The position numbers were made by a program, and so were the translations under genes. From the NCBI GenBank assembly GCA_004009845.1, contig RMBW01000154.1, positions 1 through 50,585 of the forward strand: a stretch of DNA of 50,585 nt. Direction: 5' to 3'. This stretch comes from Davidsoniella eucalypti (taxonomy: Eukaryota; Ascomycota; Sordariomycetes; Microascales; Ceratocystidaceae). Below the pieces are notes generated by a model. The model saw only the letters and a list, made by a program, of their open reading frames with translations, ran no database searches and was not told the DNA's origin. Positions 1 to 11,112 of this stretch are shown here, in pieces. The first letter of the stretch is position 1, and each line of letters starts with the position of its first letter.

Positions 1-425
1 TTGAGATATCGCGATTGACCCCTCCTTCTTTGATCACAAGAAGCAGCACAAACTTGCGAAACAAAGCAAATGCTTTAGATTCTTAGTGCGTATTGATGTC
101 ATGCCGTAGAAAAAAGACAACTCTCAAGGATATTTACTATTCGATGACAAGGTACACCTTTTTTTCTCAACCCCGTAAACCCAATATTTGTTTGCCTTCC
201 AGGTAGAAATTGCCCAAAACAGGAGCGGCGGGATCCACAGTTGACTTCGTCAGCTGGAGACGGGACGGGGTCTATTCTGCAATGGTAATTTTTAGTCTAG
301 ACTATCTTGACCTTTTATCTTGATATAAACACCAAACTCGGCATAATTCTTCCAAAACTTCCACTACTAAGCACACCTCACCATTTAAAACATAAATACA
401 CACGAAAAAAAAAAATAGTTTAAAA

Positions 426-1496
426 ATGTCTGTTCATCCCGATCCCGGCAAAACGCAGTCGCGGGGCCGCATGGCTCTGGGCTGTGAAGGTTCCGCCAAC
501 AAACTCGGCATCGGCGTGATTCTCCACGAAGGCGACCCGACCAACCCCAAAGTGACTATACTCTCCAACATTAGAGACACCTACGTATCTCCACCCGGCC
601 AAGGTTTCCTCCCCAAAGACACCGCCGCTCATCACCGCGACATGTTCGTGACCGTTGCTCTACGAGCACTTGCCGCCGCCGGCGCTTCTCCCCGCGACAT
701 TGACTGTGTGTGCTTCACTCAAGGTCCTGGAATGGGCGCCCCACTTTCGGGCGTGGCGGTCGGTGCCCGTACGTTGGCTTTGATGTGGGATAAGCCGCTA
801 GTCGGCGTGAACCACTGTGTTGGCCATATCGAGATGGGTCGGGCTATCACGGGTGCTACGAACCCAGTCGTGTTGTATGTTTCCGGCGGAAATACTCAAG
901 TCATCGCGTATGCAGAGCATAGATACCGTATCTTTGGTGAGACGCTGGATACGGCTGTCGGTAATTGTCTTGATCGGTTTGCGCGCACGTTGAATCTAAG
1001 CAATGATCCTGCCCCGGGATACAACATCGAGCAACTAGCCAAAAAGGGCACTCGGCTATTGGATCTGCCGTACACTGTCAAGGGAATGGATTGCTCTTTC
1101 TCTGGCATTCTAGCCGCTGCGGATATTTTAGCGACTCAGATGAAGACAGACCCTACCATCACCCCCGAAGACCTATGCTTCACTCTACAAGAAACCATCT
1201 TTGCTATGCTAGTGGAAATCACAGAACGCGCCATGGCTCATGTAGGTACCAGCCAGGTATTGATCGTTGGAGGTGTAGGCTGCAACGAGAGATTACAGGA
1301 AATGATGGGCCTCATGGTACAGGATAGAGGAGGCAGTGTCTACGCTACAGACGAACGGTTCTGCATCGACAACGGTATCATGATTGCCCATGCCGGTTTA
1401 TTAGCCTTTGATACAGGCTTTAGAACGCCATTAGAGGATAGTTGTTGTACACAGAGATTCCGCACGGATGAAGTCTATATCAAGTGGAGAGACTAA
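426..1496 (+). CDS. KAE1: KAE1/OSGEP tRNA threonylcarbamoyladenosine transferase
   Basis: Intronless 356-aa protein. Kae1/Qri7/TsaD family members transfer the threonylcarbamoyl group to A37 of ANN-reading tRNAs; Kae1 is the catalytic subunit of the KEOPS/EKC complex in cytosol and nucleus. The sequence shows the family's metal-binding HxxxH (NHCVGHIEMG, H130 and H134), the glycine-rich VSGGNTQ nucleotide loop near residue 150, and the late VGGVGCNERL motif. Length matches eukaryotic cytosolic Kae1. There is no mitochondrial presequence, so it is not the Qri7 paralogue. The ATG follows an A-rich leader and gives the usual short N-terminus ahead of MALGCEGSANK. It converges on the AMPK beta gene, with 3' ends about 210 bp apart. 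Recognition by motif is firm. Confidence 0.96.
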   Translation: MSVHPDPGKTQSRGRMALGCEGSANKLGIGVILHEGDPTNPKVTILSNIRDTYVSPPGQGFLPKDTAAHHRDMFVTVALRALAAAGASPRDIDCVCFTQGPGMGAPLSGVAVGARTLALMWDKPLVGVNHCVGHIEMGRAITGATNPVVLYVSGGNTQVIAYAEHRYRIFGETLDTAVGNCLDRFARTLNLSNDPAPGYNIEQLAKKGTRLLDLPYTVKGMDCSFSGILAAADILATQMKTDPTITPEDLCFTLQETIFAMLVEITERAMAHVGTSQVLIVGGVGCNERLQEMMGLMVQDRGGSVYATDERFCIDNGIMIAHAGLLAFDTGFRTPLEDSCCTQRFRTDEVYIKWRD

Positions 1497-1708
1497 GTAA
1501 AAATCAAGTCAAAAATATAGAGTATATATCTGATGAATAAATCAAAACAAAACAGTCATAAACAATCTAACAATCTACGTCTACAGCATTATGCACTCCT
1601 GAATAACAGAATCACTACATTAAAAAGATGCACCTAGGAAAACGATGCCGTTTTTACCATTTGTATTTAGTTATTTGAGATATTTGATGATGAGAAAATC
1701 AGCGCCAC

Positions 1709-3235
1709 CTAGCCCTCTTCTGGGTTGGTAGGCTTGTAGATGATAGTAGTCACAAACTAGCCACTTGTTAGTATAGGTACACGCTTGAATATTAGTAAAT
1801 TAGGGAAGCATACTTTTTGGCGGTAACGTGTCGTCGCACACACGCCGAGAACACCATTCTTGATGCTAATAGTAGCCAGATGGTTGAGCACGGAGTGGTT
1901 AGGAGGCATAGCTAAAACACTGTTATCGTCCTTGACACTTGGCGAAGCGTTCAAGATGGGCTTTCCAAGGAATCCAGGTAGTGTTGGGGGAGAAGAGAGC
2001 TTCTCAATCGCCGCCACCGCGTACATGTACTCCTCCGAGTCTTCAGGCATGTCGAAGTCCTTTAGGTACTGGGGAATATCGACAGTGTACTTGCTAGGGG
2101 ACGGCAACTTGTGCTGGCGTAGAGTCCGTGGAGGGCGTGAGTTCTCGCGAGGAGGCGCAGTTTTTTCCGTCGAAGAAGCAGCAACTGCAGAAGCACCTGT
2201 CTGAGAAGCAGCAGCTTGACCAGAGCTACCAGTGGTCTGTGCCGCAGCTCCGGCAGCCGCAGCGCTGTCACTTGTGCTGGTGGTAGATTGTGAGGTCTTG
2301 GATCGGGAAGAACGAGGAGGTTGCTTGTTGACGCTGACATCGATATAGTTCACCAAGTTGTTGCCAAGATCAACGGTAGTTGGCATATGATCAGAAGTGC
2401 GCATCTTGTTATCGACAAGGAAACGGATATGGTGGGTTCCGGGGAGAATTGGGATGGTGACAGAGAAGCAGCTAGGCTTGCCAGAGCTATTTTATAGGTT
2501 AGTACATATGGCTTGCCATCAATCTATTATGACCAAAGACGCTTACACAGGGTACATGCGCAGTTTGCGGTTCCATTGGAACGGAGTGCCAGTCACATAA
2601 ACACGCTCGCCACCTTGGCGCCAGACCAGCTTAGTAGGGACCATGGGCCGGTTGGTGTCGACAGGGGGCGCATCACTGCTGACGATATTTGACGACGAAG
2701 ATTTGGCGGTACTGGTATCCGAGTCGAGACCATCAACCGGGCCGACGGGCTCACCCAAGGCCGGAGGGAGTATTGGAGAGCCAGGCGTGTGTCCCTCCTC
2801 CTCTTCGATACGCAGCGGTAGACGGGGTGGTCTTGCCAGGTACGAGACGTCCGTCATGCTATTTTGCGACATGAGCGGCATGAGATCCGGCGTCGGCATA
2901 GATGGCTGATATCTCTGAGGCCGGCCGCCAGCGAAAGAGCCAGTGCGGTCAGTTGCGCTGCTGGGGACGTCGACGGGCATAGAAGGCAGGTGCTGCGCTT
3001 GGGAAGGTACCGACATGGGCTGAGCGCCAGATTGGGTGGAGGCAGCGATATTCTGCGGTGTTGAGGACTCAATAGCGGTTGGAGAAGGGATTGTGCCGCT
3101 GGGAGAAGCTGCACGTTTGCTAGCGTCGGCAGCAACAGCAGCAGAAAGCGAGGCAGCAGCAGAGCGGTGCTCCTGTAGACTTGGATACTGCTGGTTCTTG
3201 TTAGCGCCCACGGGCGTCGACCCGTTGTTACCCAT
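1709..3235 (-). CDS. AMPK/SNF1 complex beta subunit (Gal83/Sip2-like)
   Basis: Three exons (3235-2547, 2486-1814, 1756-1709) encode 469 aa. Beta subunits scaffold the SNF1/AMPK kinase and set its location during glucose limitation. The protein begins MGNNGS, a likely N-myristoylation site. A long Ser/Pro/Ala-rich N-terminal half follows. The CBM48 glycogen-binding domain (about residues 200-275: TKLVWRQGGERVYVTGTPF ... FLVDNKMRTSDHMPT) is split by intron 1 (2487-2546). The C-terminal ASC kinase-interaction domain (from YLKDFDMPEDSEEY) ends with the diagnostic ATTRYRQKFVTTIIYKPT. That ending requires intron 2 (1757-1813, GTATGC...CTAG) and a last exon of 16 codons including the stop. Frames join exactly across both introns. 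A Ser/Thr/Ala-rich insert sits between CBM48 and ASC. The gene is divergent from TIM22, with about 950 bp between starts. Confidence 0.93.
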
Positions 3236-4184
3236 GACGAGCAGCGAGGAGGCGAGGGGACAAAAAGGGTCGGATGCTCAGATCAGGGCAGGTGGGTGAC
3301 AATGGCGGAAGCTTGTGGCTACTATTTCCCGGATGGGAAAGGGCAGTCGAGCAGCTGAGAGACGCCGATCAAGCTTGTGGTTGTATTTGACTTTGGATGA
3401 TCGCGGGCGGCCAGGGTTCGGTTCCCAGGGTTGTTGGTTGTATTTGTATAGTGCGCGATGTGTTGGCGGAGGATGTACAGATACTAGCAATATAGAACAA
3501 AGCACACGCGATCGATTTTCCTGGCTAAATACGCAGAAGAGAGTCTGGAAATGGCTCCAATGATAACCTGGGACAGCGACGATTTCGCTTCGGTATTGCC
3601 CTTGGTTGGTCGATCTTCGAAGTGGCCGTGATGATTGATAGCGGCTGGTTGCGGCAAGTCGTCGAGTCAATGAATAGCGGCGAGATCGATTGTTTGCGAT
3701 TGGAATCAAATAAAAACCACAGGCTTGTTTTGTTTATGCGATATATAGCAAACTATCAAATGGTTTCAAGGCGTAAACAAAGAAAAGAACTTGGCTCGAT
3801 TTGATACACGAGAAAAGCCGTCCCAACTTCACAGCCTGAACGCACTCATAGAAGCAATAGCCAAACCGTCCCTCAAACCCCACCAACTACCAATCACCGC
3901 TGCTCACAGCTAAGGCCCCGCATTTCCTGGGCTGCCACTTGCAGCAAAAAAGCAACTGCGACAAAAAGCTCCAGCCAGGCCTGCAAAACTAGGAAGGAAC
4001 GCCGTCATCGCTTATCTTATCGCCGCTTAGCTAACCCAATTTTTCAATATTGCCTATCCAGCAAAGCTTGAGCGAAAGACGACGAACTGCACGCCAACAA
4101 TTCGGAGACCAATTCTAGCCGCCCGAGACGGATCTTCCTGACTTCTCTTTTCTCTTTGCAAACGACCATTCCCATCTCGACATA

Positions 4185-4915
4185 ATGAACGGTTTCCCAG
4201 TCGGCCCTCCGCAGGGCTTCCCCTCCGGGCCGCCTTCCGGGCCACCGTCTGGTTTCCCTGGCTTCGGCGGCTTCGGCGGCTTCGGCGGCAGCAACTCTCC
4301 CGAGGATCAGCAGAAGAAAATGGAGAAGATGGTGTGTTATCTATACCGGGGCTATATCGTGTCCTATTGCAAACAAATGCTAACCAGTGCCTTGCTAACA
4401 GATGGAAGCTGCCATGTCTAACTGCGTCACCAAGGGTGTTATCTCCGGTGTCATGGGTTTCGGCATGGGTGGTCTATTCGGAATGTTCATGGCTTCCGTA
4501 AGTACCAAATCCAATCATCAGCGACTTCATACAAGCCCTAGCTAACACGATTCTTCTTCAGATGGCCTACGATACTCCGTACCACACTGCTGGTGGCACC
4601 TCTGCGCCCAGCATCAGCTCGCTGCCTCTTCGTAAGCAACTTGCCGTTGGCTTCAAGGACATGGGATCCCGCTCATGGTCTTCGGCCAAGAGCTTCGGCC
4701 GGCTCGGTGCTCTGTACGCCGGTATTGAGTGCGGTGTAGAGGGCTACCGTGCAAAACACGATCTGCTTAACAGCGCCTATGCAGGTTGTCTGACAGGCGG
4801 CATCATCTCACGCAACAACGGACCGATGGCTGCAGTAAGTGGCTGTGCGGCTTTTGCGGCGTTCAGTGTTGCTATCGACGCGTGGATGCGCACATCCAAT
4901 GACGACGATTTTTAA
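4185..4915 (+). CDS. TIM22: Tim22, mitochondrial inner-membrane carrier translocase
   Basis: Three exons (4185-4331, 4402-4497, 4562-4915) give 198 aa. Tim22 is the channel subunit that inserts carrier proteins into the mitochondrial inner membrane. The N-terminus is Gly/Pro/Phe-rich (GFPSGPPSGPPSGFPGF followed by GGF repeats). The Tim17/22/23-family membrane core follows: MSNCVTKGVISGVMGFGMGG in exon 2, then GCLTGGIISRNNGPM and a final hydrophobic segment in exon 3. Cysteines in SNCVTKG and GCLTGG lie where Tim22 forms its structural disulfide. Introns (4332-4401, 4498-4561) are 70 and 64 bp, both with CTAAC before the acceptor, and both are in phase 0. It is convergent with the GH16 gene. 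Confidence 0.92.
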
Positions 4916-5331
4916 GAAAGAAGAGAATATTTCTCTGGCGTCCATTCTTCTCTTTTTGTTTGTTTGTTTCTTTCTCTTCTACATATCTTATGGACATCTT
5001 TTGGCGTTAGGGGAGCGGCTGGCTTGCTTTTGACATTACTCACACCATCTTCTCCGATTCTTACTTTACATATAGACCACTCGGCCTAGCAAAGCACCAG
5101 AGCATACTTCGCTCACATTACATATGTAGCATGCTTCGGCGCGTATGCTTGCTACATACACATACACCCTGTACGATACGTGTTGATATGGCGGCAGTGT
5201 CCCGGACTGTGTGGACATTGCAATGTACTACTATTAAATCTATCTCTGTATATTATGGCTTTTTATCATCATTATATTATCATTGGAAGCCTCTCTCTAT
5301 ATAGTCTTGATTCCATATCAGCTATTGTTGA

Positions 5332-6725
5332 CTATGCCTTGCCCGTTGAAGAGTATACTCTTAACGATCCCATCTCAAAGTAGGCATCGTCAAATGCTGA
5401 ACTAGTATTAGTAACGTAATCGTCGCAAGTTCCAGGGCCTATGTAAAGAGCTCGTCAGTATCCGTGATGGCATAGCTTTTTCTAACTTGTCATATCACAA
5501 TATCACTTACAGCCTGAGTCTGCATATACACTTGATGCCCAAGTGCCACAAAAGTCGATATTCATGACAATAGTCAAGTTCTTGAAATGGGACGCCATCT
5601 CGCAGTTTGTTCCGGGGAAGTCGGCCAGCGCCACACCCCATGACGATGGATCAGGGCTCTGATTCGTGATATCAGCCGGTATCGCGTCACGTGCAAATTG
5701 CCACATTCGAATTCCAGCATTGCGAAGCTCCATGACAACAGCGCTGCCGCCCTGGCCGTTGAATGAGTCAGCAGCTGATCCGGTACCGCCTTGCACGGCA
5801 CAGCCATTGTTACCGGTAGCATTCACGTAGCAGTTCTCTTCGGTGACGGTGCCTGTCATGTGGCGCTTGACATCCATCTTGCAGCCGGACGAGGTATGGA
5901 GTGCCATGTTTGCGCCATCAGAGCCGGTGTTTGTTGTTTCGAAGACGTCAATCTCGCCGTTGTATGGCCATACTGATGTGTCAGTCAGCCACAGCGCAGG
6001 CCATAGTCCACAGGCAAAAGGAGCGTGGTACAAATCCCAGATAAAGAGACCCGAGTTCCAGGTGCGGTGCGAGGACAACCGGACAGACATGCGGCCATCT
6101 TGTGAGTCGTTGCTGTTCGAGGCACGGAGGAAAGCACGGGATGAGGCAGCGTATGTGAGGTTCTGCTTATAATTAGGTTAACGCTATATAGACGGAGATG
6201 GGGCTTGGGTTTCCTACGTTCTGAGCAGCTTCGTCCTTACCGACATATCGCACAAAACCCCCCGCTATAGCTTCCAGTTAGAGGCAAGGTGAATACGCAG
6301 AGGTGTTACCACAGAGTAACCAACTTACATGGGTCGGTATCGGTAAAGTAGTTCCACTCGTCAAAGAACGAGGCGCCCTCGTCTAGATATCCCATCAGCT
6401 TCCTAATCGAGACACGATAGGTGACTCTTGTAACAAACTTACATGATTGTTGCAACTCATAGCCTAGCTTGTAGTAGTTCGGGTACTGTTTTGCCTTGAC
6501 GGCCTTGGAAGCGGTTATGGCAATGACAATGATTAGGATCAATATCAACAGGGCCACGGCTCGGAAAATCCACTTGTTCCATCGTTGATAGAAGGCATTG
6601 TTTTGAATTTTTTGACCGATGCCCAGACAACCTTTCCGCAGCTTCTGTATCGAATCAAGACCAGCAGTGAAAGTGGTAGAAGTGACTTCTGAAGAAGCTT
6701 CTTTGGAACTTGGACTTGGACTCAT
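5332..6725 (-). CDS. Membrane-anchored GH16 beta-glucanase/transglycosylase
   Basis: Five exons (6725-6443, 6382-6329, 6264-6218, 6162-5511, 5438-5332) encode 380 aa. It is a type II membrane protein: a short Ser-rich cytosolic tail, a basic stretch, a TM helix at about 53-73, then the enzyme outside. The GH16 signature is NGEIDVFETTNTG, with catalytic Glu198 and Glu203 in the ExDxxE pattern. Flanking family segments are FFDEWNYFTDTDP, FVRYVGKDEAAQN, GLWPALWLTD and the CPGTCDDYV C-terminus, whose cysteines need the last intron (5439-5510). The family acts on cell-wall beta-1,3 or mixed-linkage glucans; the exact substrate is not evident. I chose the ATG at 6725 because its context, gccgccATGAG, is near-ideal. 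An in-frame ATG at 6800 would add 25 residues. Intron 1 (6383-6442) is 60 bp and stop-free in frame. Confidence 0.9.
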
Positions 6726-8954
6726 GGCGGCCGAGACAATAAATGGGATTTTCGTAAAGGGAAGAAGAGAATAGGATGGGATGGAAAGGTTGGGAGACAA
6801 TGTAAAAATAATAACACGCGGAAACGATTTGACTCTATGGAACTACGCAGGTCCGTCGTGTTTTTATATATGTACGGACATATATACATATACAGAGCCG
6901 TTTCTGTGAGCCCAACTACGTCAGCCTCGGACTGTATAGTATATAACCATCTCACACACAGTCTCTGCCTCCATCTCTGCTAAGTAAATTGCCAGAGCCT
7001 TTGCCAACAAACAATAAATCCGCGCCTCTTCAAACTATAGGTACGCCCCTCGAGGTTGCCGCTATGTACAGTATTCCTTCTACTGCTGATGGAGAACCCT
7101 TTTTCGTTCAATCTATCATTCTGGCGATCACCTATTCAACCGCCCGGTGTAGCTATACAGGTAAGATTTTTCGTATGCCCAATTTAATCTAAGGACGCCG
7201 CCTTCTAGCTATATATAATATGCTGGGAGCTAGGCTCATATTGCCTATCCTTTATTAGCTAGACTCCCATCGTGTCACCAACGCCGTGAGCGTTGCAGTT
7301 TAGCTATTCTAAGATGTTTGGTTCCGTTCTGCAAACACTGGGCCTTGATCGCAGAGTTTGACTCTTGTTCCATTGGATTTTTGGTCCTGAGTGTTTAACC
7401 TAAACAGTCTACAACCCACTCTCTAGCTGCCGGCGACCTATTATACAGCTATCCGACTCGTTTGGTAGAGGCTTCGGCGACCCTGTATGTCCTTTCTCAT
7501 GACACTATCAAGCGTAACGCTAGAGCTAGGAGTGTTGTGAAAATCACAGCTTCCAGAAACATTGGGGCACATGGGGTTTCAGCCCGCTAGTGATGTCAAT
7601 CATATATTAATACGGGCTATGGGCGTCGTATTGGGTGGCCTAAAGAGCATATCATGTATTCCTTTCTATGGCAAGCTGGCAGTCAGCTACTTCAAGAGTG
7701 CGTGGAGCAAAATATGTACTGGCAGAGTAGCATTATTGCATTGCGCCTGATTCACTGCCCTCTTTATATAATAGTGAGCTCAATCTTTTCAGTCGGAAAC
7801 GGGCCGCGTTTGTTAGTATGTGCGACAGGCCTCAAGACACTATAAACCGTTGTCGTACTGATACTCTGATACGAACAAGCTAGTTCAATGCACTATAGTG
7901 TATGTACATAGTGTATACATTGCATTGTAAAGATTGGCTGTTCAAACTTGCAAATAGAGACGTAAGGTCACCTTCAGCGGCCGTATACTTATTTACTGGC
8001 CCATCAGCCTACAAAAGCCTCCTGTCATGCTCCAGTTCAAAAAGTAGAGCTGACAGACTGAAGAAAAGAGAAAGACAAAGTGTATATCAACACCTCAATA
8101 ATGCAACTCATCACATACGTTTTGGGACACCGCTTTTTCCAAAAGAAGGATATTCAAAAATAAAAGCTTAAATAAACAAATAAAGACGTCAAGACAGCTA
8201 CTGGCGTCATATGATCTTAGTGATTTAGGTAGACGTTAAATATAATCAAATCAAATCAAGACAGATAATATTACTGTCTAAAAGCTATAGTTACTGACAT
8301 GTTTATGGGTACAAGGAAATATTGGTTTTAAGAATGACTAAAAGGATATTATAGAAGAAGATGATGAGTGAAAACACGAGGCTCGTTGCAAGGGCCTTGA
8401 ACAGAAGGCCTTATAGGCAAGAAGAAGGCATTCTAGTAATATACAATGAATTCTGCGTTTCGACTTGCGTTGCCAATAAGTTTTTTTTTCTAATTTGCAA
8501 GTTGTTGATAGTTTGTCAAAAAGCCGTTAATGAATCTAATAGAGATTTTTCACGATAATTTAACTATAATTACAATATACATAGTTCTGTTTTTCAGTCA
8601 CACGATGACATACTATAAGATAGAAGCTATCGGCTGACATCGTATTTGGAAAAACTCTCACGCGATCAGCAATTTCAAGTGTAAGTTGGCTTGAAGATAT
8701 CTTGTGACTTTTCAGAGTCCAATATTGAAGGCAAGGAAACTCTCAGTAGCTCTGGTTTTCCACGGTGACTTCACTTGAGTATACTTGACGTCTACCTGAC
8801 TCACTAAGGCCATATAAAACGGCAGATCGGTTACTAGAGAGATATTTGATATCCACCTCTTGACTCACTCATAATTTCTGCGTCTCTATCCGGCGAATTT
8901 TTTTTTTTTGATTCATAGTCACTATCACCAACCCAATTATCGTGAACAAGCATT
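6726..8954. other. Intergenic, no gene recognised
   Basis: About 2.2 kb between the GH16 start and the tRNA. Only short open frames without recognisable protein signal are present, and base composition is AT-rich. The first few hundred bases are presumably the GH16 promoter and leader; this is inference from position. Confidence 0.5.
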
Positions 8955-9035
8955 GGCAACGTGCCTGAGTGGTTAAAGGGTATGACTAGAAATCATATGG
9001 ATTCGTCCTCACAGGTTCGAATCCTGTCGTTGTCG
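8955..9035 (+). tRNA. tRNA-Ser (anticodon AGA)
   Basis: A complete 81-nt cloverleaf can be folded by eye. The acceptor stem is GGCAACG / CGTTGTC with discriminator G9035. The D arm starts TGCCTGAGTGGTTAAAGGG, typical of type II tRNAs. The anticodon stem TATGA/TCATA encloses loop CTAGAAA with anticodon AGA at 8988-8990. A long variable arm (TGG...CC) precedes the T arm ACAGG-TTCGAAT-CCTGT. The long variable arm and AGA anticodon identify serine (UCU codons). No intron is present. GGTTCGAATCC is a perfect box B promoter element. A T-rich tract follows within 20 bases as a possible Pol III terminator. Confidence 0.95.
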
Positions 9036-11112
9036 GCCTATCTTTTTGGAGTTCTTCATAGATTTCATGGAGTTGTTTATTTTTATTTTGGATCGATTAT
9101 TTCGAGATAAGTTTTGTAGGCGAGGAGTTCAAGACCTCTACGCCTAAAGTTTTATATGGTTGTGTGCTTTATTTCCCTTAACGGCTACTTACACCGCCAC
9201 GTGAAGCTCTTCTTTTTGGCCCTAGTGCAGTCTTTTATTTGTTTGATGGCTTGGGTGTTGTTTTATTTGGGCCAAGATTTGATATGTTTACTTACCGCCT
9301 ATTACTAGATACCGAATATTTGCACTAGCATGCAGAATCGACGCAGCCTGTCTGCAGCCAGGGAAATATCTCCTGCGTGAAGCTAGTATATATATGTGTA
9401 TAGTTATATGTACATTAAGCTCTAGTCAGGATGAGAACAGAGAAACTTGGTGAAGCTCTGACAGATGAGTAGAGAAAGAAACTGTACAAACGGCGAAAGA
9501 TATCATGATTAGTGGGTTTTCTAGTCACGCCGTCGCTTCACAAGACGCCGGAACCGACAATGATGATAGACAGATGACCTCAGCGATGAATAAAAATACA
9601 AAACATAAGCGAGTCAGCGCAGAGCCTCGCTGAGATCACAAGAGCTGAGCCACAATAGCTTGAAGGCGGGGCCTAAAAGCAACCATACTAACTCTAGGCA
9701 AAGAGTTGCATAGTTAGAAATATAGTATTGTACGCTGGGATCATGATATTCCTTGGAGCTTGAAAAGGCAACGCGCTATATCTGATAAAGGTATCCATTC
9801 AAACAGTTAAAAGTCGACGTTGAACCTGTTGTATAATGCCGCAAAGCCGATACCCACAATTGCTCTTAAATGGATGGGCTCGTCTACCGTAAAGCCATTC
9901 TTGTTTAATAAAAATGGATCTCGGCTTGCGACGGCCGATGGATCGCGATATTGTTTGTTTGTTGATGGTTATTGACTCGCTTTTTAAACAATTTTTTTGG
10001 TGGGTTTTCGACCAAGTAACAGTGTGAAAATTGTATAAACACTGTAGTTTGTTTACCCTATTGCCCATGGGCGTGGGATGTCACACCAATTTGTTAGTAT
10101 CGGCTTGGACCTTTTGCAGGCGCGCCGCGGTTGGCACAGTGTGTACAAGGGTGCGAAACACATGACCGCCTATTGGCTCCCCAAATAGGGCAGCTGCCTA
10201 TAACTGGACCATCCAAACTACAAGCAGCCAGAACCTATAGTTGATAGTCCCAGCATAATCACCAACAAATGCAATAATCTGACTATAAGCTGCACCTAAA
10301 AGAAGGGGCCGTGCGAAAATCTTCGCGTGAAGAGATAGCAGGCTACTTTGCCTTTGTTTCTGATTCGCTGTTGTTTCCTAGTCAGTTCCTGTAAGGGCAA
10401 AAAAACAGCAACGAGAGTCTTTATTTTCTGTTTCTTGCCGCATCAAAATCCTCCTTCCTCTAGTAATACTAGTAGTTGCCATCTGTGAAAGAGCTTGCTG
10501 CAACATCAGCAGCAAAAAGAGACAACAAGAGAAAAAAAAAGCACCCAAAGCTGCAACTACCTCCACGCTCGCCGTCGGCTCTTGCTGTGCCATATATCAC
10601 GGTTTATCAGCCGTCGAATTGGTCTTTTACTACCTATTTTTCCCTCTCTTTTTTATTAATGATTGTGTGACTAGTAGAACCATCAACGAATCTTCAAATC
10701 TTGTTCATGATTCAACACCAAGACTATACCCAAATCAAAATTCATAATTAGCCTTTTTTGTCTACTATATTATTCCCTTCTGTTTTTGGTAGTTTCTAGA
10801 CGCCCCCAAACCGCGCTGATTATTGCTTATCGCGGCGTTTTATTCCGAGATAGCCAAGCAGTTGTTGAGGAACAAAAGAAAAAGAGAGAAAAGGCTGAAA
10901 CCTGGAACTAGGCTTGTAGCATTGATTATCTGTTTGTTTTTTGCCCTTCAGCCTCTTCTGTTATCAATCCAAAAACTAGAGTCCGTCCACAGCCGCCAGA
11001 ACTTTCCTCTCCCTAGGACGACGCTTGTGTGATCTCATCTTCTTGGTCATAGTCTGCTTTAGCCTCATCCATCTTCTGACTTGGTCTTCTGAGCGCATCG
11101 ACCAACACTATC
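9036..11112. other. Intergenic and probable long leader of the transporter gene
   Basis: About 2.1 kb without a recognisable gene. The 3' half, from about 10,480, is rich in CT and A tracts with several short upstream open frames. It is likely the promoter and 5' leader of the downstream amino-acid transporter, although no transcription start can be fixed from sequence. The open frame at 9799-10068 (-) shows no family features. Confidence 0.45.

Noticed and set aside
9799..10068. 89-codon minus-strand frame
   Set aside because: Composition and lack of motifs suggest a chance frame in intergenic DNA.
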